16,547 bases of DNA from Fragilaria radians (taxonomy: Eukaryota > Bacillariophyta > Fragilariophyceae > Fragilariales > Fragilariaceae), in assembly GCA_900642245.1 (NCBI GenBank), contig CAAAJI010000630.1:20725-37271 (forward strand), in the 5' to 3' direction. Numbering within the stretch: position 1 is the stretch's first letter; every line of letters starts with the position of its first letter. The position numbers were made by a program, and so were the translations under genes. Below are positions 8,811-16,547 of the stretch, in pieces. A model generated the notes under the pieces. The model was not told where the DNA came from. It did no database searches and saw nothing but the letters and a program-made list of their open reading frames with translations.

Positions 8811-8981
8811 TGTCAAATGTAATAAAGAAATTGATGGGGTGATGTAAAGGTTTCGTACCGTATTCTTTCATTACTCGAAAATTTTGATGGTTCTCCTGCG
8901 TCAGTCCAATTCATTGATTACGTACAGTTTTGGGAAAGAGAATTCAAGCAGTAGATATGGATTCTTATCCCAGTTTTTTTC
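8811..8981. promoter_or_regulatory. divergent intergenic promoter region
   Basis: These 171 bp separate the start of the minus-strand plastid-targeted gene from the first ATG of the plus-strand F-box gene, so both promoters should lie here. If the F-box protein starts at ATG 9039, the region is 228 bp. No TATA box or other element could be assigned with confidence. Confidence 0.4.
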
Positions 8982-9857
8982 ATGTATGAAAAAAAATCAT
9001 GCTGCAATCGTCACGTCCATAAAAGCAAAAAAACGAAAATGGAACATCTCATCCCTAGACTTGATTTCCCAACCGATACTTGGTTCCACATATTATCGTA
9101 CATGCAATTATCCGACTTTGCAAGTCTTCAAAGAACAGACAAACGCTTGAGAGAGAGGCTGATGGAAGATGAAGAAATATATATGAAATTTTTTGCTTGC
9201 TTGAAATATCCTATCGACACTGTGGACCTGCAATTCTATGATCACTCGTGGAAGAGTTTGCTGCAAGATGATAACGCAAAAGGTGGATGCTATACATTGA
9301 GTACTCGAATTGTGAGTGAATGGCGTGCCAATTCGGATCCGTTCTTTGTCACGAGCCATTTCTACATAAACGCTGTGCGTTATGTTGTGTGGGATAGACA
9401 AGACAAGAGTATTTCCATCATTCTTGAAGCTTATGGGAATCATGACCTTCGTGACGCTCACACAACAACCCTATTTCATGTACCATTAGATATATTCCAA
9501 GGGACACGATACGAACCACAAAGTTATCATTATTGAATTAATGAAAATGGACACAAGTTATGTATATTGAGATTCCCGGAGGACATATTTAATCAAGGGC
9601 ACAAGTGTGATTTTTGGTTTACCTACAATGGCAGCGAAACTATTCGTGGATCTGATTATCCAGCTGTTCCACTCTTACGATGCGAGCCTTCTTTGAGAGA
9701 TACGTTCAACCTATCGCGTTCTGAATGTGACTTTCGTCCTAAAGCATTCTGTGAACAAATCAAACCCTCTGACGTTCAATCATGGGGTCGTCGTATACGT
9801 GATAATATCATTCAGCAGATGCACCGTGGTCAATGGGGAGGAAATGCGTTGGTATAG
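8982..9857 (+). pseudogene. F-box protein gene split by an in-frame TGA
   Basis: From ATG 8982 (or ATG 9039, residue 20) the frame encodes 184 residues up to TGA at 9534-9536. The same frame then stays open for 106 more residues to TAG at 9857. The N-terminus (about residues 27-66, FPTDTWFHILSYMQLSDFASLQ and on) looks like an F-box, which would bind Skp1 in an SCF ubiquitin ligase. After it come SWKSLLQDDNAKGG and FYINAVRYVVWDR, a pattern I associate with a large diatom family of F-box proteins. In that family GTRYEPQSY is normally followed by sequence like that found after the TGA. No plausible intron removes the stop (the only GT-AG pair around it would be 35 bp). The gene is either recently inactivated, truncated but still used, read through, or affected by a base error. 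Confidence 0.75.
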
Positions 9858-11288
9858 AGGTCTCGTCAAGAACTTTTTGTAAATTGCACATATTCACATC
9901 AGTCATTCACAGAATGTGGAAAATGGAACCAAGAAAAAAAACAAATAATAATAATTAGGGTTTGAAGAATGAATTCCAACTGTCCTGTCTACCAAAAGCA
10001 CAAACATTGATAAAAACAATTAGAAAATTTGGATGTTATTAGAAAATATGAAAATCGGCCTCCAACAATGAAGACCACCTATCGCATGTCATTCTTCCCC
10101 CGTAGCTACCCGTAAAAACTACTCTAAGATCCTTTGCGCAATCTATGATCCATCGACTCATTATTGAATGCAGATGAAATTATGTCGACTTTTGTTGAAC
10201 GTTAAAAGGCAATATGGAATAATTACCATGTAGGCAGGGAGTTACAATTTGTTTGACGCCTATTCAGTGTATATATGATGAAATTTGATAGTAGGGAAAC
10301 ACAATCTATCAATGTAATGGTGGTTCAAGTTGGCGTTGCAGTTAAATTGGAAAAAATCATTGGGCGATATCATCTATAGTGACTCACTAAAAACTTGAGA
10401 ACAAGATTTTTCAAACCAAGTGCTGATGATAAAAGAGGATTGAAATAAGGCTATGTATAGTCTAGGAAGTTCGAAACTAATCTAACTGTTCCATTCAGTT
10501 ATTTTTAATGTAATAGAGATATGCATGCAACATTTCGATGCTTATTGGATGCTTTTAATGCTAACATTTTATGGCTTTTTGCAAAGTTTTAAGGAATGAA
10601 GTGAGCACTTCATCTTCAAGTTAGATACTTGACTTGATATTGACAGTATCATTGCCATTTAATTTGATTGTGGCAATATCTAGGTAAGGAGCAAAGCTAT
10701 AATCTTTTGTGAATTAGTTCAAGTTTCAAAGTATAATTGAAGGCATAGAAGTATCTTCTGTAGTTATGTTGAAGATGAGCACTATCGCTATGTGGTGTTC
10801 AACTCGGTTATAAATTTTAATATCCTTCGATTTAAGAAATGTCAAAAATTGTACTGTCATTCATGCTTTGAGGATGAAAATGGGAAAATAGTGTTCAAAG
10901 TATACCATCACTTTGTTTATTCATAATCTGGTTCCTAAACATCACTCTTTGAACTAATCTAAATCCAAATCTCTAACAATTCAAAATCTGAAAAAAATCA
11001 TTACCTTAAATATTTTTCTGCATTATAACTAAAATTGTTTCATTATTTAATTTTTACTTCCATTGCTCAAACTAATTCCTTTTTTGATGCCTTGGAAGTC
11101 AAAAAAGTCAATCTTTCATACCCGCCAAATCCTGAACGTACCTCGCAATATTCATTTTTATTTTCCATCTGTTAATATGGCATTCCTTTTGCGATTCATG
11201 AATCTGTGTTTTATTTTCCGACTTGATCTAGAGAAACCTTGCAAATAATTATCGAGAATGTTTGCAGCACTTGATCACCGATGATGAT
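9858..11288. other. intergenic, no recognised gene
   Basis: AT-rich DNA with many stops in all frames. Open frames near 11063-11396 lack ATG starts, and the minus-strand one at 11211-11396 runs into the LTR. No tRNA, repeat or domain was recognised. The last few hundred bases were probably directly upstream of the gene at 16259 before the retrotransposon inserted, so promoter sequence for that gene may lie here. Confidence 0.5.
11283..11288. repeat. target site duplication, left
   Basis: GATGAT immediately precedes the left LTR and matches 16194-16199. The sequence is itself a trinucleotide repeat, so the true length of the duplication (3 or 6 bp) is ambiguous. A 5-bp duplication, usual for copia elements, does not fit the ends. 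Confidence 0.7.
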
Positions 11289-11701
11289 TGTTAAATTTTG
11301 AAGTATTTGTCTTTGATGATAGAGTGTTTCTGAAAAGAAACAGTCAAGATTTTGATGGAAAAAGAAGAGGTAATAAGAGTTTGAAAGAAAGAACACGAGA
11401 GCTTTTCCAAATTATGAGGTTTCACTAATATTTTTACTTTCTACTCCAACTAATTTTAATCTTGGATTTCGCCCTTTTTTAGCCAAACACATTTATGTGA
11501 AACCCTGGATATCGCTAATTCTTGTAACACAATAAATCTCAACCTGGATATATCCTAAAAAAACAAATAGAAATGAAATCTCTTTCATTTATCTTCTAAT
11601 TTTGACTCCTTATCTCCAAATTTCCTTTTCCGGGACAATCATTTAATCATCATTGCAATTTTAGTACAAAAACATGCATTTCAATGATATTTTCTTTAAC
11701 A
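11289..11701 (-). repeat. 3' LTR of the copia element
   Basis: 413 bp with TG...CA ends and a 7-bp terminal inverted repeat (TGTTAAA/TTTAACA). It differs from the other LTR by eight substitutions, seven of them transitions, and one A in a homopolymer. It is the downstream LTR because the element reads on the minus strand. Confidence 0.95.
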
Positions 11702-11713
11702 CCCTTCCTTTTT
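11702..11713 (-). other. polypurine tract of the retrotransposon
   Basis: On the minus strand AAAAAGGAAGGG lies directly before the 3' LTR. This is the expected place for the primer of plus-strand DNA synthesis, and it confirms the element's orientation. Confidence 0.85.
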
Positions 11714-11724
11714 GGACTCACAAT

Positions 11725-13305
11725 TCAATGATCGGTCATGAATTTCTTTTTATGCTTATTGTATAACGTCGTATTCAAACTCTTTGTGAATATATCTGCC
11801 ACGTTATCTTCCGACGTTATAAATTCCACTTTAATCAAACCTTCTTCCATCAATTCTCTCGTGAAATGATACCTGCTGTCAATGGGTCTGGTTCTTTCAC
11901 TTGTATTCCTGTATTTAATCAAGATTAATGCTCCAACATTGTTGATATTCACTTTAACTGGGTTTTCATACTCAACTTTCATCACATCCTACAAATTTGT
12001 TAGAAATTGTATCTCTTTTGCAAACTCTGAAACCGCCACATATTCAGCTTCGGTTGTAGATAAAGAGACATTGTTTTGCAACTTAGATCTCCAGCTTATT
12101 GCCACATTGTTCAGGAAAACAATAAAATCCAGTCACACTTTGTTGATTCTCTCTATCTCCGCAGAAATTGCTATCTGCAAATGCCTCAATCTTCCATTTA
12201 TTCAATTTTAGAGGTTTCATTTGAATTTTTGCCTTTTTTGATTGAATCGCATATGTAATAACTCTTTTGAGAGCATCGAAGTGATTATCGGTTCCTCCAT
12301 CGATTACCGTTGACAACTCTCTCACTGTATTACTCAACTCTGGTCTGCTTAATTTAACCAGATACAGTAAGGTTCCGATACCACTTCTGAACAATTTTTG
12401 GTTGGCATCGACCATTTTTACTTTGTTGTCTTTTTGCCGGATAACTTTGAAACCTTCTCCAACTGGAATATTGATTGTCTTCTTTTTGATATGGTTATTC
12501 CAATCCTTCTCCAATCTTTCAATTATCCTAGCTTGTCCTATCCAGCAATTTTCCCCTTCAATCTTGATTTTACATCCCAAAAAATCCTTCATTCCATCCT
12601 GCACTTTAAGATTAAAGAATGATTTTAGTTCCGTAATCGTTTGTGACATAAGAAAATTATCTCCTGTAATAATCCCATTTTCAACATAAAGACAAATATA
12701 TACTCTTTCATTTTCTTTTTCCTTCAAGAACATACATGGATAGATTTGATTTTTATCAAATCCCATGCCTGTCATCACCTTTTCGAACTTTTTGTGCCAC
12801 TGTCGGGCTGCCTGCACCAAACCATATATCGACTTGTTCAGCTTTAAGATCGTACCATTCTTTTCCTCAATCCCTTCCACTTCTGCTAGACCTTGTGGAA
12901 TTTTCATGTACAATTTTCTTCCAATTTGCCATTCAAAAAAGCTGTCTTGACGTTGAAGCTATTCACTTTATAACCTTTTTCTTGGATCAATATCATCAAT
13001 ACTGGAAAGCTGCAATTGTTGACCACTGTGGAGTAATTCTCGAGAAAATCAACTCCTGGAATCTGATTATATCCAAGAGCTACCAATCTTGCTCTGAATT
13101 GTCCATCTCGTTTGATCTTAAATACCCATTTATTTCCAATAGGCTTTCTCCCTTCGAAATCACAACTTCCATCAATTTTTGACCAAACCTTGAGGTCCTT
13201 CATGCAATTTAGTTCCTTCGAAATTGCTTCTCTCCATTTTGCTTGATCCTTTGGATCTTGGTTATACCATGCTTCTTTGAAATTCTTTGGTTCCAACTTT
13301 ACGGA
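11725..13305 (-). pseudogene. retrotransposon reverse transcriptase and RNase H, YVDD lost
   Basis: After the stop at 13306, LEPKNFKEAW (13296) starts the reverse transcriptase, and KWVFKIK, ARLVALGYNQ and the first catalytic region FNVKTAFLNG follow. The frame changes near 12910 into LYMKIPQG, KSIYGLVQAARQW and then the active-site loop. There YVDD is YVEN (12688-12677), so both catalytic Asp are gone. RNase H follows with FADSNFCGD and SVTGFYC. Another frame change occurs near 12100 before ISWRSKLQ and STTEAEYVAVSE, and an in-frame TAG lies near 11990. It ends with RYHFTREL, EDNVADIFTKSL and a stop at 11725. The order and motifs are typical copia, and the product would be inactive. Confidence 0.92.
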
Positions 13306-13306
13306 T

Positions 13307-14507
13307 TAGTAGCTCATCAACAAATTTGTTTCGTCTTCCTTTTTAATTTTAGCTTTCCTTTCCAGTCCGAAATTAATAGGTTTTGGAGCTTCTACACTTT
13401 TGATAAACTTGACTTTGCTTTCTTCATTTGACTTCTCATTTTCGACTTCTTTTTCCTGTTTTTCTTTCACAATCTTGACAAATTCGAACTCAATTTCTTC
13501 ATCGGAGCTCTCTAATTCGGTGTTTTTGAAATTGAATGTTCCATTATTTCCATAATATTTGCCATAGGTCTTATTCAGCCACTTTACGTCTCTCGTAATG
13601 ATTGGTTTTACACTTTTCAGGTCAAAAACCTTGAAGGTTTCCCTTGGATGGTTCTCTGGATATCCCAAAAATGCGCACAGACCACATTTATTCTTAAGTT
13701 TGTTGCTTAGGTTCACATTATATTCCTTTTTTATTCCAATCTCACCAAATATTCTCAATTTTGATCCCAGATTCATTTTTTCTTTATAAAACAATTCATA
13801 AGGGTTCTTCCCTTCCTTCTTTATCATTAAATTGTTCAACTTTGTCGCCGTCAAGGCACACTCAGCCCATAACTTCTCTCTCAATTCATCTAGAAAACCC
13901 GCTCCGTTTAACATTGCTCTTGTTTTTCCCCACAAAGTTGCAAAGCTTCTTTTGACTTTCTGTTTTGTTCAGGTGTGTGAGGAGCGGTAAATTTGATTGA
14001 AATTTCTAATTCCTCATTCTTCATATTTGCCACCATTGCCTGATTTTCTCCGGAATTATCTAGTCTTGAAAATTTACCAAAGTCTGGATCTTTGTTCCTT
14101 CCTGATTTAATGAACTTGATGATTATTTTTTCTGCTTCGGGCTTTCTGTTGACAAAAAAACTCCATTTCATACTTGTGTATTTGTCCTCGACAAGCAGCC
14201 AGTATTTATTGTTTCCAATGCTGCTTTTCTTAATCCATGAAATATCAATACACAATCTTTCTCCTTTCTTTTTGGCTTTGTGTGGGCTCAACTTACTAAT
14301 GTTGGTTCTCTTTAACTTTACAAGGATGTAACTTTCACATTTCTCGACTTTTCGGGTGGGCTTTATATGATTCGCTGCAGCAGTTTTCCTTGTCGCTTTG
14401 ATTGAAGGATGCCCAAGTTTTTTATGGTATTCCATTACATTTTCAAAGGTGTACCCTCCTCCAACAAGACCGTAATTGTTGTCAACCTCTACCTTTGCTG
14501 CTATCAA
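13307..14507 (-). pseudogene. retrotransposon integrase, catalytic Glu lost
   Basis: The zinc-binding domain keeps HKKLGH and the first Cys (VEKC), but the second Cys is Tyr (residue 60 counted from 14507). The core keeps Asp88 (CIDIS) and Asp150 (LDNSGEN). The catalytic Glu expected 35 residues after Asp150 is Lys186, in the region after HTPEQN. Directly after it the frame changes (near 13950-13965) to one that reads FATLWGKTRAML and continues to a TAA at 13306-13308. The rest has the hydrophilic linker usual between copia integrase and reverse transcriptase, rich in Glu and Lys. The enzyme would join element DNA to the chromosome. This copy would be inactive on the DDE change alone. Confidence 0.9.
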
Positions 14508-14937
14508 GTGTCCTTTCCCATCTTTAAAATTTCATCAAATCCAATGTCTGTCTTCCCTTTTGACACAATTATTGCTTCACCCTTTGATTTGATACTTGCT
14601 CCACTTTTCAAGGCGCAACTCACACTAAATAGGTTTACTTTAAGATCAGGAACCACTTTGATATCCTTCAAGACAACAAAAGAACAGTTTTTGATTATTT
14701 TATGTCGTAAATCTCCAATTCTTTCAGCCTTTAAATTTCTTCTGTCTCCTAAAATCACTTTCTGATCAATGATTTTAATGTTTGATAATCTATCCAAGCT
14801 CCCTGTCATGTGACAGCTTGCTCCTGTATCACAAATCCAAAGGTTTTTGTTTTCCAAGTCTTTGGTACCTCCCATGAGGACAATTTCATTTTCAGTACTA
14901 ACATCAACTCTTTCTTTCTTCCTATTCCAATAGTGGA
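14504..14937 (-). pseudogene. retrotransposon aspartic protease region
   Basis: This follows the second zinc knuckle in the same frame. The active site WICDTGASCHMT is intact, with the catalytic Asp at about 14830. The frame then stays open through the usual protease body, including KVVPDLKVNLFSV, to a TGA at 14504. A one-base frame change near 14510 leads into the integrase frame (GKGHLIAAKVE). The protease would process the Gag-Pol polyprotein in the particle. It keeps its catalytic motif, but no continuous polyprotein can be made to deliver it. Confidence 0.88.
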
Positions 14938-15744
14938 AAGGACAATCGTATTTTTTATGACTGGGATTGCCACACTGATGACACTTGTACACCCATTTTT
15001 TTCTTCCTTTCCTTCCGCATTCTTGCTCTTCTTCTCTTGCTCTCTCTTTGGATATTCATATCCTTTATGCCCCATCTCACCACAATTATAGCACTTTTTT
15101 TGTAGATTGGTTTGAATCCATTCTTAGTGACCAAAGCTGTATCTGGGTCATCCTTCTTTTCTTGAGCATCAAACCGTGTAAACTTGTTTCTCAATTGTTC
15201 TCTCATCTTGTTCAGGTCTAATTCGCCGTTTTCCAACTCTATTTCAATCATCTCGATTGTGTTCTCGTATTCTTTTGGGAGATTATGGAGGATATGCACC
15301 ATCATGTCTTCGTTGCTGACCTCGTGCCCCATTCATTTCAACTTCCATTTTAAATTCTCCAAATTCATCAGCCATTTGTCGGGATCCTTGTCAAAACTGT
15401 AGAGCTTGCATTCCATGAATTCCTTCTTTAACTTAATGCTATTCATCTTTGTCTTTGGCTCAACTTTTTATGTCAGATTTAATCATGCAAGCTCTGCATC
15501 TCCGTCAGGGAACCTTTCACTTTTACTATTTTCAATGATTCCAAAACACAAATCGGATTCACGGCTAACCAAAAGCTTGGCATGAGCTAAATTGTTTAGG
15601 AACTTCAAATCTTGATAACTTGGCTTGTCCTTCTTTGTCTCTTCGGTTCCTAAAATCACATCCTTGTATCCTCTGAGTTTTGACTTGGCAAGAAACGTCT
15701 TCAACCTTTCCTGAGAACATCAACAATTTCAACTTTACATCCAT
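14938..15744 (-). pseudogene. retrotransposon gag with zinc knuckles, broken
   Basis: The likely start is ATG at 15744-15742, giving MDVKLKLLMFSGKVED, a copia-gag-like N-terminus. The frame shifts within about 20 codons before AKSKLRGYKDVILGTE. In-frame stops follow at about 15478 and 15463 (in the region after FPDGDAELA) and just before MGHEVSNEDMMVHILHNLPKE (about 15333). A 7-A run near 15095 shifts the frame into the first zinc knuckle (15093-15052), whose last Cys is replaced by Tyr. A second 7-A run near 15000 shifts it again into an intact CCHC knuckle (14983-14942, CHQCGNPSHKKYDC). Gag would form the virus-like particle and the knuckles would bind the element RNA. This copy cannot make the full protein. 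Confidence 0.88.
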
Positions 15745-15781
15745 TTTTTCACTTTTTAGGGCCCTTGTGCGTTTATAAACG

Positions 15782-16193
15782 TGTTAAATTTTGAAGTATT
15801 TGTCTTTGATGATAGAGTGTTTCTGAAAAGAAACAGTCAAGATTTCGATGAAAAAAGAAGAGGTAATAAGAGTTTGAAAGAAAGAACACAAGAGCTTTTC
15901 CAAATTATGAGGTTTCACTAATATTTTTACTGTCTACTCCAACTAATTTTAATCTTGGATTTCGCCCTTTTTTAGCCAAACACATTTATGTGAAACCCTG
16001 GATATCGCTAATTCTTGCAACACAATAAATCTCAACCTGGATATATCCTAAAAAACAAATAGAAATGAAATCTCTTTCATTTATCTCCTAACTTTGACTC
16101 CTCATCTCCAAATTTCCTTTTCCGGGACAATCATTTAATCATCATTGCAATTTTAGTACAAAAACATGCATTTCAATGATATTTTCTTTAACA
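15782..16193 (-). repeat. 5' LTR of the copia element
   Basis: 412 bp, about 98% identical to the LTR at 11289-11701. It should carry the element's promoter, driving minus-strand transcription away from the gene at 16259. The palindrome GGATATATCC lies at 16039-16048. No clear TATA box or transcript start could be fixed. Confidence 0.95.
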
Positions 16194-16199
16194 GATGAT
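16194..16199. repeat. target site duplication, right
   Basis: GATGAT immediately follows the right LTR. It continues into the inverted repeat ATGATG-A-CATCAT (16195-16207), so insertion occurred at the edge of a short palindrome. Confidence 0.7.
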
Positions 16200-16258
16200 G
16201 ACATCATTCAATTTTGTTAAATTTCAGTGATACTTTAGCCGGCTAGCACAGTACAGTA

Positions 16259-16547
16259 ATGGAGACAATCAGAAAGTCGAACAGAATTTTCTTTTTCTTC
16301 ATCAGTCATCACATTGAAAGAATGAACATTCTATATCTCGTCCTTACCATTCCGTTGATATGGATTATGTGTTCCATTTATGTAGAAAGAAGGAATATTC
16401 CAGTAAAAATTGAATTGAATCGAGGCGATTTTCCATCCAAAGATGAAATTCTTGAAATGGCCGAATTGTCACATCTTGTCTATCGATTTCGTGATCAATC
16501 TGATTGTGATTCATTGTCCTCATTGTCATCAGGGACAAACTTAGAAA
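16259..16547 (+). CDS. membrane-anchored protein, N-terminal part; possibly class 3 lipase
   Basis: ATG 16259 opens a frame that stays open for 96 codons to the window edge, so only the N-terminus is visible. A short basic start (METIRKSNR) is followed by a hydrophobic segment, about residues 23-41 (NILYLVLTIPLIWIMCSIY), then Glu/Arg/Arg. This looks like a signal anchor. The stretch EILEMAELSHLVYRF (about residues 63-77) resembles the start of class 3 lipase domains in algae (x-LAELSxLVYxF). The catalytic GxSxG would lie beyond the window, so the family is only a suggestion. The next part is rich in Ser and Asp. The copia element ends 65 bp upstream of the ATG. Confidence 0.6.
   Translation, partial: METIRKSNRIFFFFISHHIERMNILYLVLTIPLIWIMCSIYVERRNIPVKIELNRGDFPSKDEILEMAELSHLVYRFRDQSDCDSLSSLSSGTNLE

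Larger units (their letters stand above)
11289..16193 (-). mobile_element. full-length but defective Ty1/copia LTR retrotransposon
   Basis: The element is 4905 bp, with direct LTRs of 413 and 412 bp at each end, starting TGTTAAA and ending TTTAACA. GATGAT flanks both sides (11283-11288 and 16194-16199) and fits a 6-bp target duplication. Reading the minus strand from 15744 down, the order is gag with two zinc knuckles, protease, integrase, reverse transcriptase and RNase H. Integrase before reverse transcriptase marks the copia (Pseudoviridae) type. A polypurine tract adjoins the 3' LTR. I found no TGG-type primer binding site next to the 5' LTR, where there is a palindrome GTTTATAAAC (15771-15780). 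The coding region is broken by about seven frameshifts and five in-frame stops, so the copy cannot move on its own. Confidence 0.95.

Noticed and set aside
9523..9557. A GT-AG pair that would splice out the TGA in the F-box gene
   Set aside because: The intron would be only 35 bp, shorter than expected for a spliceosomal intron. The bases it would remove are also needed to keep the protein similar to its family.
11882..15402. Many plus-strand open frames, some with ATG
   Set aside because: They are antisense to the copia polyprotein, which explains every segment by recognisable motifs in the opposite strand.
15759..15781. Possible tRNA primer binding site next to the 5' LTR
   Set aside because: No TGG start or clear tRNA complement was found. 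The element may use an internal tRNA segment, which I cannot verify by eye.
16215..16224. TGTTAAATTT next to the insertion, identical to the first bases of the LTR
   Set aside because: Ten bases of A/T-rich sequence can match by chance, and the element ends and target duplication are explained without it.

Overview
The window is nuclear DNA from an AT-rich eukaryote, most likely a diatom. The best evidence is a small minus-strand gene at 8395-8810. Its product starts with a signal peptide, then the Ala|Phe cleavage motif and a basic, Ser/Arg-rich stretch. That is the bipartite plastid presequence of diatoms and related algae with secondary plastids. A short GT-AG intron, the F-box protein family and the Ty1/copia retrotransposon agree with this. 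The species cannot be named from the sequence.

Layout. Positions 1-940 hold no clear gene but contain a diverged tandem duplication (538-804). Positions 944-1183 could encode a small unknown protein, possibly frameshifted. Positions about 1320-2093 are an old minus-strand remnant of a Ty1/copia reverse transcriptase with an internal 82-bp tandem duplication. It abuts a plus-strand remnant of a different retroelement integrase (about 2100-2730). After 1.2 kb without recognisable genes comes a tandem pair of seven-transmembrane receptor-like genes (3993-5099 and 6880-7983). They are about 88% identical in protein sequence and lie in a duplicated segment that includes some 5' and 3' flank. The plastid-targeted gene (8395-8810, minus, one intron) and an F-box gene (8982-9857, plus) are divergent. 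The F-box gene is split by one in-frame TGA. About 1.4 kb of AT-rich DNA without recognised genes follows.

From 11289 to 16193 there is a complete-length Ty1/copia LTR retrotransposon on the minus strand. It has two LTRs of 413 and 412 bp with TG...CA ends, a 6-bp flanking repeat, a polypurine tract, and gag, protease, integrase and reverse transcriptase/RNase H in copia order. Its reading frame is broken by about seven frameshifts and five in-frame stops. Catalytic residues of integrase and reverse transcriptase are also replaced, although its LTRs are still about 98% identical. It sits 65 bp upstream of the start codon of a plus-strand gene at 16259 that runs off the window. That gene encodes a membrane-anchored protein whose start resembles algal class 3 lipases.

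The genes do not form a pathway. This is a gene-sparse locus shaped by retroelement insertion and local duplication. The observations most worth checking are the receptor pair with its patchy identity, the nonsense codon in the F-box gene, the intron at the presequence cleavage site, and the retroelement with young LTRs but decayed coding sequence next to a gene start.
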